This document shows, piece after piece, positions 35,115 to 47,034 of a stretch of DNA of 64,000 nt. A program made the translations under genes and the position numbers. Numbering within the stretch: the stretch's first letter is position 1; every line of letters starts with the position of its first letter. The notes beneath the pieces are model-generated. The model was given only the letters and a program-made list of their open reading frames with translations. It searched no databases and was not told the origin of the DNA. The DNA is taken from the NCBI GenBank assembly GCA_001695595.3, contig MBPM02000051.1, positions 527,151 through 591,150 on the forward strand, given 5' to 3'. The stretch is from Plasmopara viticola (taxonomy: Eukaryota > Oomycota > Peronosporomycetes > Peronosporales > Peronosporaceae).

Positions 35115-35434
35115 CATTGTACTTATTGCTGCTTACTTTCGAAGCGGATATTTATACTACCAACTCATGCGCTCTTTTTTTGGGAGCTTGGTCTGCGTGG
35201 GAGCTTGGTTTGCGTGGATCTATAGTTGTTCCTCACGACTTCGGTATCTTTTTGTAAAATGTTTGCATTTGCGCTATATGCTTAAAGAGGTGCCAGATAC
35301 GACCGCGTACGTTGCAAAGGCTTGTGATGAGATAAGAATGACCGAAAGAAGATTTTCTTTGTCCAAATAGACTTTGCGTGTGTGTGATACTTGTACGTGT
35401 TTATATAAATCTAGTAGATTTTTCCTGTCAGCCT

Positions 35435-35507
35435 TCCCATATAGTCTAGGCGGTTAGGATAGCAGGCTCTCACCCAGCAGACCCGGGTTCGAGTCCCGGT
35501 GTGGGAA
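35435..35507 (+). tRNA. tRNA-Glu (CUC)
   Basis: Anticodon stem GCAGG, one mismatch; shared with 36979. Confidence 0.8.
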
Positions 35508-35827
35508 CATTGTACTTATTACTGCTTACTTTCGAAGCGGATATTTATACTACCAACTCATGCGCTCTTTTTTTGGGAGCTTGGTCTGCGTGGGAGCTTG
35601 GTTTGCGTGGATCTATAGTTTTTACTCACGACTTCGGTATCTTTTTGTAAAATGTTTGCATTTGCGCTATATGCTTAAAGAGGTGCCAGATACGACCGCG
35701 TACGTTGCAAAGGCTTGTGATGAGATAAGATTGACCGAAAGAAGCTTTTCTTTGTCCAAATAGACGTTGCGTGTGTGCAATGGTTGTACGTGTTTATATA
35801 AATCTAAAAGTTTTTTCCTGTCAGCCT

Positions 35828-35900
35828 TCCCATATAGTCTAGGCGGTTAGGAGAGCTGGTTCTCACCCAGCAGACCCGGGTTCGAGTCCCGGTGTGGGAA
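35828..35900 (+). tRNA. tRNA-Glu (CUC)
   Basis: GGAGA in the D-stem; loop TTCTCAC still gives CUC. Confidence 0.82.
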
Positions 35901-36211
35901 CATTGTACTTATTGCTGCTTAGTTCCGAAGCGGATATTTATACTACCAACTCATGCGCTCTTTTTTTGGGAGCTTGGTCTGCGTGGGAGCTTGGATCTAT
36001 AGTTGTTACTCACGACTTCAATATCTTTTTTTAAAATGTTTGCATTCGCGCTAGATGCTTAAAGAGGTGCCAGATACGACCGCATATGTTGCAAGTGCTT
36101 GTGATGAGATAAGATTGACCGAAAGAAGTTTTTCTTTGTCCAAATAGACTTTGCGTGTGGGTGATAATTGTACGTGTTTATATAACTCTAATAGATTTTT
36201 CCTGTCAGCCT

Positions 36212-36284
36212 TCCCATATAGTCTAGGCGGTTAGGATAGCTGGCTCTCACCCAGCAGACCCGGGTTCGAGTCCCGGTGTGGGAA
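36212..36284 (+). tRNA. tRNA-Glu (CUC)
   Basis: Consensus, +384. Confidence 0.93.
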
Positions 36285-36602
36285 CATTGTACTTATTGCT
36301 GCTTTGTTTCGAAGCGGATATTTATACTACCAACTCATGCGCTCTTTTTTGGGAGCTTGGTCTGCGTGGGAGCTTGGTTTGCGTGGATCTATAGTTGTTA
36401 CTCACGACTTCGGTATCTTTTTGTAAAATGTTTGCATTCGCGCTAGATGCTTAAAGAGGTGCCAGATTCGAGCGCATACGTTGCAAGTGCTTGTGATGAG
36501 ATAAGAATGACCGAAAGAAGCTTTTCTTTGTCCAAATAGACTTTGCGTGTGTGTGATGGTTGTACGTGTTTTATAAATCTAATAGATTTTTCCTGTCAGC
36601 CT

Positions 36603-36675
36603 TCCCATATAGTCTAGGCGGTTAGGATAGCTGGCTCTCACCCAGCAGACCCGGGTTCGAGTCATGGTCTGGGAA
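36603..36675 (+). tRNA. tRNA-Glu (CUC), CATGG T-stem variant
   Basis: Also TCTGGGA at the acceptor 3' strand. Confidence 0.7.
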
Positions 36676-36978
36676 CATTGTACTTATTGCTGCTTAGTTT
36701 CGAAGCGGATATTTATACTACCAACTCATGCGCTCTTTTTTAGGGAGCTTGGTCTGCGTGGATCTATAGTTTTTACTCACGACTTCGGTATCTTTTTGTA
36801 AAATGTTTGCATTCGCGCTAGATGCTTAAAGAGATGCCAGATACGACCGCATACGTTGCAAGTGCTTGTGATGAGATAAGAATGACCGAAAGAAGCTTTT
36901 CTTTGTCCAAATAGACGTTGCGTGTGTGTGATGGTTGTACGTGTTTATATAAATCTAATAGATTTTTCCTGTCAGCCT

Positions 36979-37051
36979 TCCCATATAGTCTAGGCGGTTA
37001 GGATAGCAGGCTCTCACCCAGCAGACCCGGGTTCGAGTCCCGGTGTGGGAA
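36979..37051 (+). tRNA. tRNA-Glu (CUC)
   Basis: GCAGG anticodon stem. Confidence 0.8.
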
Positions 37052-37375
37052 CATTGTACTTATTGCTGCTTTGTTTCGAAGCGGATATTTATACTACCAA
37101 CTCATGCGCTCTTTTTCTGGGAGCTTGGTCTGCGTGGGAGCTTGGTTTGCGTGGATCTATAGTTGTTACTCACGACTTCGGTATCTTTTTGTAAAATGTT
37201 TGCATTTGCGCTATATGCTTAAAGAGGTGCCAGATACGACCGCGTACGTTGCAAAGGCTTGTGATGAGATAAGATTGACCGAAAGAAGCTTTTCTTTGTC
37301 CAAATAGACGTTGCGTGTGTGCAATGGTTGTACGTGTTTATATAAATCTAAAAGATTTTTTTTTCGTGTCAGCCT

Positions 37376-37448
37376 TCCCATATAGTCTAAGCGGTAAGGA
37401 TAGCTGGCTCTCACCCAGCAGACCCGGGTTCGAATCATGGTGTGTGAA
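37376..37448 (+). tRNA. tRNA-Glu (CUC), degenerate
   Basis: GCGGTAAGGAT D-arm, GAATCATGG T-arm and TGTGTGA acceptor; the worst of its group. Confidence 0.6.
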
Positions 37449-37751
37449 CATTGTACTTATTGCTGCTACTTTCGAAGCGGATATTTATACTACCAACTCA
37501 TGCGCTCTTTTTTAGGGAGCTTGGTCAGCGTGGATCTTTAGTTTTTAGTCACGACTTCGGTATCTTTTTGTAAAATGTTTGCATTCGCGCTAGATGCTTA
37601 ACGAGGTGCCAGATTCGAGCGCATACGTTGCAAGTGCTTGTGATGAGATAAGAATGCCCGAAAGAAGCTTTTCTTTGTCCAAATAGACTTTGCGTGTGTG
37701 TGATGGTTGTACGTGTTTATAAAAATCTAAAAAAAAATTTCCTGTCAGCCT

Positions 37752-37824
37752 TCCCATATAGTCTAGGCGGTTAGGATAGCTGGCTCTCACCCAACAAACC
37801 CGGGTTCGAGTCCCGGTGTGGGAA
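37752..37824 (+). tRNA. tRNA-Glu (CUC)
   Basis: Anticodon stem CCAAC and variable loop AAAC. Confidence 0.8.
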
Positions 37825-38127
37825 CATTGTACTTATTACTGCTTACTTTCGAAGCGGATCTTTATACTACCAACTCATGCGCTCTTTTTAAGGGAGCTTG
37901 GTCTGCGTGGATCTATAGTTTTTACTCACGACTTCGGTATCTTTTTGTAAAATGTTTGCATTCGCGCTAGATGCTTAAAGAGGTGCCAGATACGACCGCA
38001 TACGTTGCAAGTGCTTGTGATGAGATAAGATTGATCGAAAGAAGCTTTTCTTTGTCGAAAAAGACTTTGCGTGTGTGCGATGGTTGTACGTGTTTATATA
38101 AATTTAAAAGATTTTTCCTGTCAGCCT

Positions 38128-38200
38128 TCCTATATAGTCTAGGCGGTTAGGATAGCTGGCTCTCACCCAGCAGACCCGGGTTCGAGTCCCGGTGTGGGAA
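38128..38200 (+). tRNA. tRNA-Glu (CUC)
   Basis: TCCTATA acceptor. Confidence 0.88.
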
Positions 38201-38520
38201 CATTGTACTTATTGCTGCTTACTTTCGAAGCGGATATTTATACTACCAACTCATGCGCTCTTTTTTAGCGAACTTGGTCTGCGTGGGATCTTGGTCTGCG
38301 TGGATCTATAGTTTTTAGTCACGACTTCGGTATCTTTTTGTAAAATGTTTGCTTTCGCGCTAGATGCTTAAAGAGGTGCCAGATACGACCGCATACGTTG
38401 CAAGTGCTTGTGATGAGATAAGAATGACCGAAAGAAGCTTTTCTTTGTCCAAATAGACTTTGCGTGTGTGTGATAATTGTACGTGTTTATATAAATCTAA
38501 TAGATTTTTCCTGTCAGCCT

Positions 38521-38593
38521 TCCCATATAGTCTAGGCGGTTAGGATAGCTGGCTCTCACCCAGCAGACCCGGGTTCGAGTCCCGGTGTGGGAA
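38521..38593 (+). tRNA. tRNA-Glu (CUC)
   Basis: Consensus, +393. Confidence 0.93.
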
Positions 38594-38916
38594 CATTGTA
38601 CTTATTGCTGCTTAGTTTCGAAGCGGATATTTATACTACCAACTCATGCGCTCTTTTTTGGGAGCTTGGTCTGCGTGGGAGCTTGGTTTGCGTGGATCTA
38701 TAGTTGTTACTCACGACTTCGGTATCTTTTTGTAAAATGTTTGCATTTGCGCTATATGCTTAAAGAGGTGCCAGATACGACCGCGTACGTTGCAAAGGCT
38801 TGTGATGAGATAAGATTGACCGAAAGAAGCTTTTCTTTGTCCAAATAGACGTTGCGTGTGTGCAATGGTTGTACGTGTTTATATAAATCTAAAAGATTTT
38901 TTTTTCGTGTCAGCCT

Positions 38917-38989
38917 TCCCATATAGTCTAAGCGGTTAGGATAGCTGGCTCTCACCCAGCAGACCCGGGTTCGAGTCATGGTGTGTGAA
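38917..38989 (+). tRNA. tRNA-Glu (CUC), degenerate
   Basis: Same variant set as 34667, including the T9 upstream run. Confidence 0.65.
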
Positions 38990-39288
38990 CATTGTACTTA
39001 TTGCTGCTACTTTCGAAGCGGATATTTATACTACCAACTCATGCGCTCTTTTTTAGGAGCTTGGTCAGCGTGGATCTATAGTTTTAGTCACGACTTCGGT
39101 ATCTTTTTGTAAAATGTTTGCATTCGCGCTAGATGCTTAACGAGGTGCCAGATTCGAGCGCATACGTTGCAAGTGCTTGTGATGAGATAAGAATGCCCGA
39201 AAGAAGCTTTTCTTTGTCCAAATAGACTTTGCGTGTGTGTGATGGTTGTACGTGTTTATAAAATCTAAAAGATTTTTCCTGTCAGCCT

Positions 39289-39361
39289 TCCCATATAGTC
39301 TAGGCGGTTAGGATAGCTGGCTCTCACCCAGCAGACCCGGGTTCGAGTCCCGGTGTGGGAA
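39289..39361 (+). tRNA. tRNA-Glu (CUC)
   Basis: Consensus, +372. Confidence 0.93.
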
Positions 39362-39679
39362 CATTGTACTTATTGCTGCTTACTTTCGAAGCGGATATTT
39401 ATACTACCAACTCATGCGCTCTTTTTTTGGGAGCTTGGTCTGCGTGGGAGCTTGGTTGCGTGGATCTATAGTTGTTACTCACGACTTCGGTATCTTTTTG
39501 TAAAATGTTTGCATTTGCGCTAGATGCTCAAAGAGGTGCCAGATACGACCGCGTACGTTGCAAGGCTTGTGATGAGATAAGATTGACCGAAAGAAGCTTT
39601 TCTTTGTCCAAATAGACGTTGCGTGTGTGCAATGGTTGTACGTGTTTATATAAATCTAAAAGTTTTTTCCTGTCAGCCT

Positions 39680-39751
39680 TCCCATATAGTCTAGGCGGTT
39701 AGGATAGCTGGCTCTCACCCAGCAGACCCGGGTTCGAGTCCGGTGTGGGAA
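39680..39751 (+). tRNA. tRNA-Glu (CUC), T-stem base lost
   Basis: 72 nt, as at 23071. Confidence 0.78.
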
Positions 39752-40053
39752 CATTGAACTTATTGCTGCTTAGTTTCGAAGCGGATATTTATACTACCAA
39801 CTCATGCGCTCTTTTTTAGGGAGCTTGGTCAGCGTGGATCTATAGTTTTTGTCACGACTTCGGTATCTTTTTGTAAAATGTTTGCATTCGCGCTAGATGC
39901 TTAAAGAGGTGCCAGATTCGAGCGCATACGTTGCAAGTGCTTGTGATGAGATAAGAATGACCGAAAGAAGCTTTTCTTTGTCCAAATAGACTTTGCGTGT
40001 GTGTGATGGTTGTACGTGTTTATATAAATCTAATAGATTTTTCCTGTCAGCCT

Positions 40054-40126
40054 TCCCATATAGTCTAGGCGGTTAGGATAGCTGGCTCTCACCCAGCAGA
40101 CCCGGGTTCGAGTCCCGGTGTGGGAA
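40054..40126 (+). tRNA. tRNA-Glu (CUC)
   Basis: Consensus, +374; trailer shortened ('accaatgcgc'). Confidence 0.92.
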
Positions 40127-40437
40127 CATTGTACTTATTACTGCTTACTTTCGAAGCGGATATTTATACTACCAATGCGCTTTTTTTAGGGAGCTTGGTC
40201 TGCGTGGGAGCTTGGTCTGCTTGGATCTATAGTTTTTACTCACGACTTCGGTATCTTTTTGTAAAATGTTTGCATTCGCGCTAGATGCTTAAAGAGGTGC
40301 CAGATACGACGCGTACGTTGCAAGGCTTGTGATGAGATAAGATTGACGAAAGAAGCTTTTCTTTGTCCAAATAGACGTTGCGTGTGTGCGATGGTTGTAC
40401 GTGTTTATATAAATCTAAACGTTTTTCCTGTCAGCCT

Positions 40438-40510
40438 TCCCATATAGTCTAGGCGGTTAGGATAGCTGGCTCTCACCCAGCAGACCCGGGTTCGAGTCCC
40501 GGTGTGGGAA
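40438..40510 (+). tRNA. tRNA-Glu (CUC)
   Basis: Consensus, +384. Confidence 0.93.
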
Positions 40511-40828
40511 CATTGTACTTATTACTGCTTACTTTCGAAGCGGATATTTAAACTACCAACTTATGCGCTTTTTTTAGGAACTTGGTCTGCGTGGGATCTT
40601 GGTCTGCGTGGATCTATAGTTTTTAGTCACGACTTCGGTATCTTTTTGTAAAATGTTTGCATTCGCGCTAGATGCTTAAAGAGGTGCCAGATACGACCGC
40701 ATACGTTGCAAGTGCTTGTGATGAGATAAGAATGACCGAAAGAAGCTTTTCTTTGTCCAAATAGACTTTGCGTGTGTGTGATGGTTGTACGTGTTTATAT
40801 AAATCTAATAGATTTTTCCTGTCAGCCT

Positions 40829-40901
40829 TCCCATATAGTCTAGGCGGTTAGGATAGCTGGCTCTCACCCAGCAGACCCGGGTTCGAGTCCCGGTGTGGGA
40901 A
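40829..40901 (+). tRNA. tRNA-Glu (CUC)
   Basis: Consensus, +391. Confidence 0.93.
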
Positions 40902-41215
40902 CATTGTACTTATTGCTGCTTACTTTCGAAGCGGATATTTATACTACCAACTCATGCGCTCTTTTTTGGGAGCTTGGTCTGCGTGGGAGCTTGGTTGCGT
41001 GGATCTATAGTTTTTACTCACGACTTCGGTATCTTTTTGTAAAATGTTTGCATTGCGCTAGATGCTTAAAGAGGTGCCAGATACGACCGCGTACGTTGCA
41101 AGGCTTGTGATGAGATAAGATTGACCGAAAGAAGCTTTTCTTTGTCCAAATAGACGTTGCGTGTGTGATGGTTGTACGTGTTTATATAAATCTAAAGATT
41201 TTTTCCTGTCAGCCT

Positions 41216-41287
41216 TCCCATATAGTCTAGGCGGTTAGGATAGCTGGCTCTCACCCAGCAGACCCGGGTTCGAGTCATGGTGTGGAA
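41216..41287 (+). tRNA. tRNA-Glu (CUC), CATGG variant, acceptor G lost
   Basis: 72 nt; 3' strand TGTGGA. Confidence 0.68.
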
Positions 41288-41588
41288 CATTGTACTTATT
41301 GCTGCTTACTTTCGAAGCGGATATTTATACTACCAACTCATGCGCTCTTTTTTAGGGAGCTTGGTCAGCGTGGATCTATAGTTTTTAGTCACGACTTCGG
41401 TATCTTTTTGTAAAATGTTTGCATTCGCGCTAGATGCTTAAGAGGTGCCAGATCGAGCGCATACGTTGCAAGTGCTTGTGATGAGATAAGAATGACCGAA
41501 AGAAGCTTTTCTTTGTCCAAATAGACTTTGCGTGTGTGTGATGGTTGTACGTGTTTATAAAAATCTAAAAGATTTTTCCTGTCAGCCT

Positions 41589-41661
41589 TCCCATATAGTC
41601 TAGGCGGTTAGGATAGCTGGCTCTCACCCAGCAGACCCGGGTTCGAGTCCCGGTGTGGGAA
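41589..41661 (+). tRNA. tRNA-Glu (CUC)
   Basis: Consensus, +373. Confidence 0.93.
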
Positions 41662-41980
41662 CATTGTACTTATTGCTGCTTACTTTCGAAGCGGATATTT
41701 ATACTACCAACTCATGCGCTCTTTTTTGGGAGCTTGGTCTGCGTGGGAGCTTGGTTGCGTGGATCTATAGTTTTACTCACGACTTCGGTATCTTTTTGTA
41801 AAATGTTTGCATTTGCGCTATATGCTTAAAGAGGTGCCAGATACGACCGCGTACGTTGCAAAGGCTTGTGATGAGATAAGATTGACCGAAAGAAGCTTTT
41901 CTTTGTCCAAATAGACGTTGCGTGTGTGCAATGGTTGTACGTGTTTATATAAATCTAAAAGATTTTTTTTCTGTCAGCCT

Positions 41981-42052
41981 TCCCATATAGTCTAGGCGGT
42001 TAGGATAGCTGGCTCTCACCCAGCAGACCCGGGTTCGAGTCATGGTGTGGAA
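41981..42052 (+). tRNA. tRNA-Glu (CUC), CATGG variant, acceptor G lost
   Basis: Same double change as 41216. Confidence 0.68.
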
Positions 42053-42351
42053 CATTGTACTTATTGCTGCTACTTTCGAAGCGGATATTTATACTACCAA
42101 CTCATGCGCTCTTTTTTAGGGAGCTTGGTCAGCGTGGATCTATAGTTTTTAGTCACGACTTCGGTATCTTTTTGTAAAATGTTTGCATTCGCGCTAGATG
42201 CTTAAGAGGTGCCAGATTCGAGCGCATACGTTGCAAGTGCTTGTGATGAGATAAGAATGCCGAAAGAAGCTTTTCTTTGTCCAAATAGACTTTGCGTGTG
42301 TGTGATGGTTGTACGTGTTTATAAAATCTAAAAGATTTTTCCTGTCAGCCT

Positions 42352-42424
42352 TCCCATATAGTCTAGGCGGTTAGGATAGCTGGCTCTCACCCAGCAGACC
42401 CGGGTTCGAGTCCCGGTGTGGGAA
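42352..42424 (+). tRNA. tRNA-Glu (CUC)
   Basis: Consensus, +371. Confidence 0.93.
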
Positions 42425-42744
42425 CATTGTACTTATTGCTGCTTACTTTCGAAGCGGATATTTATACTACCAACTCATGCGCTCTTTTTTAGCGAACTTG
42501 GTCTGCGTGGGATCTTGGTCTGCGTGGATCTATAGTTTTTAGTCACGACTTCGGTATCTTTTTGTAAAATGTTTGCTTTCGCGCTAGATGCTTAAAGAGG
42601 TGCCAGATACGACCGCATACGTTGCAAGTGCTTGTGATGAGATAAGAATGACCGAAAGAAGCTTTTCTTTGTCCAAATAGACTTTGCGTGTGTGTGATAA
42701 TTGTACGTGTTTATATAAATCTAATAGATTTTTCCTGTCAGCCT

Positions 42745-42816
42745 TCCCATATAGTCAGGCGGTTAGGATAGCTGGCTCTCACCCAGCAGACCCGGGTTCG
42801 AGTCCCGGTGTGGGAA
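42745..42816 (+). tRNA. tRNA-Glu (CUC), D-arm base lost
   Basis: GTCAGGCGG: one T lost in the A box; 72 nt. Confidence 0.8.
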
Positions 42817-43132
42817 CATTGTACTTATTGCTGCTTACTTTCGAAGCGGATATTTATACTACCAACTCATGCGCTCTTTTTTTGGAGCTTGGTCTGCGTG
42901 GGAGCTTGGTTGCGTGGATCTATAGTTGTTACTCACGACTTCGGTATCTTTTTGTAAAATGTTTGCATTTGCGCTATATGCTTAAAGAGGTGCCAGATAC
43001 GACCGCGTACGTTGCAAGGCTTGTGATGAGATAAGATTGACCGAAAGAAGCTTTTCTTTGTCCAAATAGACTTTGCGTGTGTGCGATGGTTGTACGTGTT
43101 TATATAAATCTAAAAGTTTTTCCTGTCAGCCT

Positions 43133-43205
43133 TCCCATATAGTCTAGGCGGTTAGGATAGCTGGCTCTCACCCAGCAGACCCGGGTTCGAGTCATGGTGT
43201 GGGAA
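43133..43205 (+). tRNA. tRNA-Glu (CUC), CATGG T-stem variant
   Basis: Trimer position 3. Confidence 0.75.
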
Positions 43206-43505
43206 CTTGTACTTATTGCTGCTTAGTTTCGAAGCGGATATTTATACTACCAACTCATGCGCTCTTTTTTAGGGAGCTTGGTCAGCGTGGATCTATAGTT
43301 TTTGTCACGACTTCGGTATCTTTTTGTAAAATGTTTGCATTCGCGCTAGATGCTTAAAGAGGTGCCAGATTCGAGCGCATACGTTGCAAGTGCTTGTGAT
43401 GAGATAAGAATGCCCGAAAGAAGCTTTTCTTTGTCCAAATAGACTTTGCGTGTGTGTGATGGTTGTACGTGTTTATAAAATCTAAAAGATTTTTCCTGTC
43501 AGCCT

Positions 43506-43578
43506 TCCCATATAGTCTAGGCGGTTAGGATAGCTGGCTCTCACCCAGCAGACCCGGGTTCGAGTCCCGGTGTGGGAA
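43506..43578 (+). tRNA. tRNA-Glu (CUC)
   Basis: Consensus, +373. Confidence 0.93.
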
Positions 43579-43897
43579 CATTGTACTTATTACTGCTTAC
43601 TTTCGAAGCGGATATTTAAACTACCAACTTATGCGCTTTTTTTAGCGAACTTGGTCTGCGTGGGATCTTGGTCTGCGTGGATCTATAGTTTTTACTCACG
43701 ACTTCGGTATCTTTTTGTAAAATGTTTGCTTTCGCGCTAGATGCTTAAAGAGGTGCCAGATACGACCGCATACGTTGCAAGTGCTTGTGATGAGATAAGA
43801 ATGACCGAAAGAAGCTTTTCTTTGTCCAAATAGACTTTGCGTGTGTGTGATGGTTGTACGTGTTTATATAAATCTAATAGATTTTTCCTGTCAGCCT

Positions 43898-43970
43898 TCC
43901 CATATAGTCTAGGCGGTTAGGATAGCTGGCTCTCACCCAGCAGACCCGGGTTCGAGTCCCGGTGTGGGAA
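43898..43970 (+). tRNA. tRNA-Glu (CUC)
   Basis: Consensus, +392. Confidence 0.93.
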
Positions 43971-44286
43971 CATTGTACTTATTGCTGCTTACTTTCGAAG
44001 CGGATATTTATACTACCAACTCATGCGCTCTTTTTTGGGAGCTTGGTCTGCGTGGGAGCTTGGTTTGCGTGGATCTATAGTTTTACTCACGACTTCGGTA
44101 TCTTTTTGTAAAATGTTTGCATTTGCGCTATATGCTTAAAGAGGTGCCAGATACGACCGCGTACGTTGCAAAGGCTTGTGATGAGATAAGATTGACCGAA
44201 AGAAGCTTTTCTTTGTCCAAATAGACGTTGCGTGTGTGATGGTTGTACGTGTTTATATAAATCTAAAAGTTTTTTCCTGTCAGCCT

Positions 44287-44359
44287 TCCCATATAGTCTA
44301 GGCGGTTAGGATAGCTGGCTCTCACCCAGCAGACCCGGGTTCGAGTCATGGTGTGGGAA
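44287..44359 (+). tRNA. tRNA-Glu (CUC), CATGG T-stem variant
   Basis: Trimer position 3, +1,154 from 43133. Confidence 0.75.
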
Positions 44360-44660
44360 CATTGTACTTATTGCTGCTTACTTTCGAAGCGGATATTTAT
44401 ACTACCAACTCATGCGCTCTTTTTTAGGGAGCTTGGTCAGCGTGGATCTATAGTTTTTGTCACGACTTCGGTATCTTTTTGTAAAATGTTTGCATTCGCG
44501 CTAGATGCTTAAAGAGGTGCCAGATTCGAGCGCATACGTTGCAAGTGCTTGTGATGAGATAAGAATGCCGAAAGAAGCTTTTCTTTGTCCAAATAGACTT
44601 TGCGTGTGTGTGATGGTTGTACGTGTTTATATAAATCTAAAAGATTTTTCCTGTCAGCCT

Positions 44661-44733
44661 TCCCATATAGTCTAGGCGGTTAGGATAGCTGGCTCTCACC
44701 CAGCAGACCCGGGTTCGAGTCCCGGTGTGGGAA
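44661..44733 (+). tRNA. tRNA-Glu (CUC)
   Basis: Consensus, +374. Confidence 0.93.
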
Positions 44734-45053
44734 CATTGTACTTATTGCTGCTTACTTTCGAAGCGGATATTTATACTACCAACTCATGCGCTCTTTTTTA
44801 GCGAACTTGGTCTGCGTGGGATCTTGGTCTGCGTGGATCTATAGTTTTTACTCACGACTTCGGTATCTTTTTGTAAAATGTTTGCTTTCGCGCTAGATGC
44901 TTAAAGAGGTGCCAGATACGACCGCATACGTTGCAAGTGCTTGTGATGAGATAAGAATGACCGAAAGAAGCTTTTCTTTGTCCAAATAGACTTTGCGTGT
45001 GTGTGATAATTGTACGTGTTTATATAAATCTAATAGATTTTTCCTGTCAGCCT

Positions 45054-45126
45054 TCCCATATAGTCTAGGCGGTTAGGATAGCTGGCTCTCACCCAGCAGA
45101 CCCGGGTTCGAGTCCCGGTGTGGGAA
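45054..45126 (+). tRNA. tRNA-Glu (CUC)
   Basis: Consensus, +393. Confidence 0.93.
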
Positions 45127-45446
45127 CATTGTACTTATTGCTGCTTACTTTCGAAGCGGATATTTATACTACCAACTCATGCGCTCTTTTTTTGGGAGCT
45201 TGGTCTGCGTGGGAGCTTGGTTTGCGTGGATCTATAGTTGTTACTCACGACTTCGGTATCTTTTTGTAAAATGTTTGCATTTGCGCTATATGCTTAAAGA
45301 GGTGCCAGATACGACCGCGTACGTTGCAAAGGCTTGTGATGAGATAAGATTGACCGAAAGAAGCTTTTCTTTGTCCAAATAGACGTTGCGTGTGTGCAAT
45401 GGTTGTACGTGTTTATATAAATCTAAAAGTTTTTTCCTGTCAGCCT

Positions 45447-45519
45447 TCCCATATAGTCTAGGCGGTTAGGATAGCTGGCTCTCACCCAGCAGACCCGGGT
45501 TCGAGTCATGGTGTGGGAA
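45447..45519 (+). tRNA. tRNA-Glu (CUC), CATGG T-stem variant
   Basis: Last CATGG copy; insert 2 follows. Confidence 0.75.
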
Positions 45520-45587
45520 CTTGTACTTATTGCTGCTTAGTTTCGAAGCGGATATTTATACTACCAACTCATGCGCTCTTTTTTAGG

Positions 45588-45655
45588 GAGCTTGGTCTGC
45601 GTGGGAGCTTGGTCTGCGTGGGAGCTTGGTCTGCGTGGGAGCTTGGTCTGCGTGG
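45588..45655 (+). repeat. 17-bp minisatellite, 4 units
   Basis: Unit 'gagcttggtctgcgtgg', four exact tandem units. Ordinary monomers carry one or two, which accounts for the 375/392-bp spacing classes. Confidence 0.9.
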
Positions 45656-45836
45656 ATCTATAGTTGTTACTCACGACCTCGGTATCTTTTTGTAAAATGT
45701 TTGCATTCGCACTAGATGCTTAACGAGGTGCCAGATTCGAGCGCATACGTTGCAAGTGCTTGTGATGAGATAACATTGAACGAAAGAAGCTTTTCTTTGT
45801 CCCAATAGACGTTGCGTGTGTGCAATGGTTGTACGT

Positions 45837-46161
45837 ATTGTATTGTATTGTATTACGTTATCGCGTTGCCAAGTTATGCACGTGCTAGGCTTTATGTCTA
45901 GTCCACGACATAGAGTGGTGTCCGCATACGTCGAGTCTCGTTCGGCGAGCAGTGCAGCCAGCACCGAGGCCGTGAGGGTCTTCCATAGTTTTGTGTAGTT
46001 CTGACTTGGTAAGAGCCCAGGTGGCGCCCTGGTGCTGGAGACCGTCGCGTCGAGGGTGAGACCCGTTAAAGCCCTGCAGATGCCCGAGAGCACCTGCCCG
46101 AAGCGCGCGAGCATTTAGCCCCCGCGCTTGGAAGGAGGGCGTCACCCCAACCTTTTCCGAA
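45837..46161 (-). mobile_element. Retroposon-like insert, copy 2
   Basis: Target duplications at 45824-45836 and 46162-46174. It differs from copy 1 by scattered substitutions, for example 'aaagccctgc' for 'agagacctgc'. The monomer on its left has four 17-bp minisatellite units. Confidence 0.75.
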
Positions 46162-46210
46162 AATGGTTGTACGTGTTTATATTAATCTAAAACTTTTTAT
46201 CTGTCAGCCT

Positions 46211-46283
46211 TCCCATATAGTCTAGGCGGTTAGGATAGCTGGCTCTCACCCAGCAGACCCGGGTTCGAGTCCCGGTGTGAAAA
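46211..46283 (+). tRNA. tRNA-Glu (CUC), damaged acceptor
   Basis: 3' strand TGTGAAA: two acceptor mismatches. Confidence 0.7.
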
Positions 46284-46586
46284 CATTGTACTTATTGCTG
46301 CTTAGTTTCAAAGCGGATATTTATACTACCAACTCATGCGCTCTTTTTAAGGGAGCTTGGTCTGCGTGGATCTATAGTTTTTACTCACGACTTCGGTATC
46401 TTTTTGTAAAATGTTTGCATTCGCGCTAGATGCTTAAAGAGGTGCCAGATACGACCGCATACGTTGCAAGTGCTTGTGATGAGATAAGATTGATCGAAAG
46501 AAGCTTTTCTTTGTCGAAAAAGACTTTGCGTGTGTGCGATGGTTGTACGTGTTTATATAAATTTAAAAGATTTTTCCTGTCAGCCT

Positions 46587-46659
46587 TCCTATATAGTCTA
46601 GGCGGTTAGGATAGCTGGCTCTCACCCAGCAGACCCGGGTTCGAGTCCCGGTGTGGGAA
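46587..46659 (+). tRNA. tRNA-Glu (CUC)
   Basis: TCCTATA acceptor; trailer 'actcgtactaattgc', shared with 33502. Confidence 0.88.
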
Positions 46660-46961
46660 CTCGTACTAATTGCTGCTTACTTTCGAAGCGGATATTTATA
46701 CTACCAACTCATGCGCTCTTTTTTAGGGAGCTTGGTCTGCGTGGATGTATAGTTTTTAGTCACGACTTCGGTATCTTTTTGTAAAATGTTTGCATTCGCG
46801 CTAGATGCTTAAAGAGGTGCCAGATTCGAGCGCATACGTTGCAAGTGCTTGTGATGAAATAAGAATGACCGAAAGAAGCTTTTCTTTGTCCAAATAGACT
46901 TTGCGTGTGTGTGATGGTTGTACGTGTTTATATAAATCTAATAGATTTTTCCTGTCAGCCT

Positions 46962-47034
46962 TCCCATATAGTCTAGGCGGTTAGGATAGCTGGCTCTCAC
47001 CCAGCAGACCCGGGATCGAGTCCCGGTGTGGGAA
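46962..47034 (+). tRNA. tRNA-Glu (CUC), B-box mutant
   Basis: GGATCGAG: T54 to A, hitting the core of the B box; transcription may be weak. Confidence 0.78.

Larger units (their letters stand above)
33100..46200 (+). repeat. Tandem array section with retroposon inserts and a T-stem-variant subfamily
   Basis: Thirty-two tRNAs lie here (starts 33502 to 45447), with an insert near each end at 33.1 and 45.8 kb. A T-stem variant (CATGG for CCCGG) recurs in many units. At 41.98-45.45 kb it returns every third monomer (41981, 43133, 44287, 45447), a trimer of about 1,155 bp. Monomers with 'gcatttgcgctatatgc' are concentrated in this section. Confidence 0.88.
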
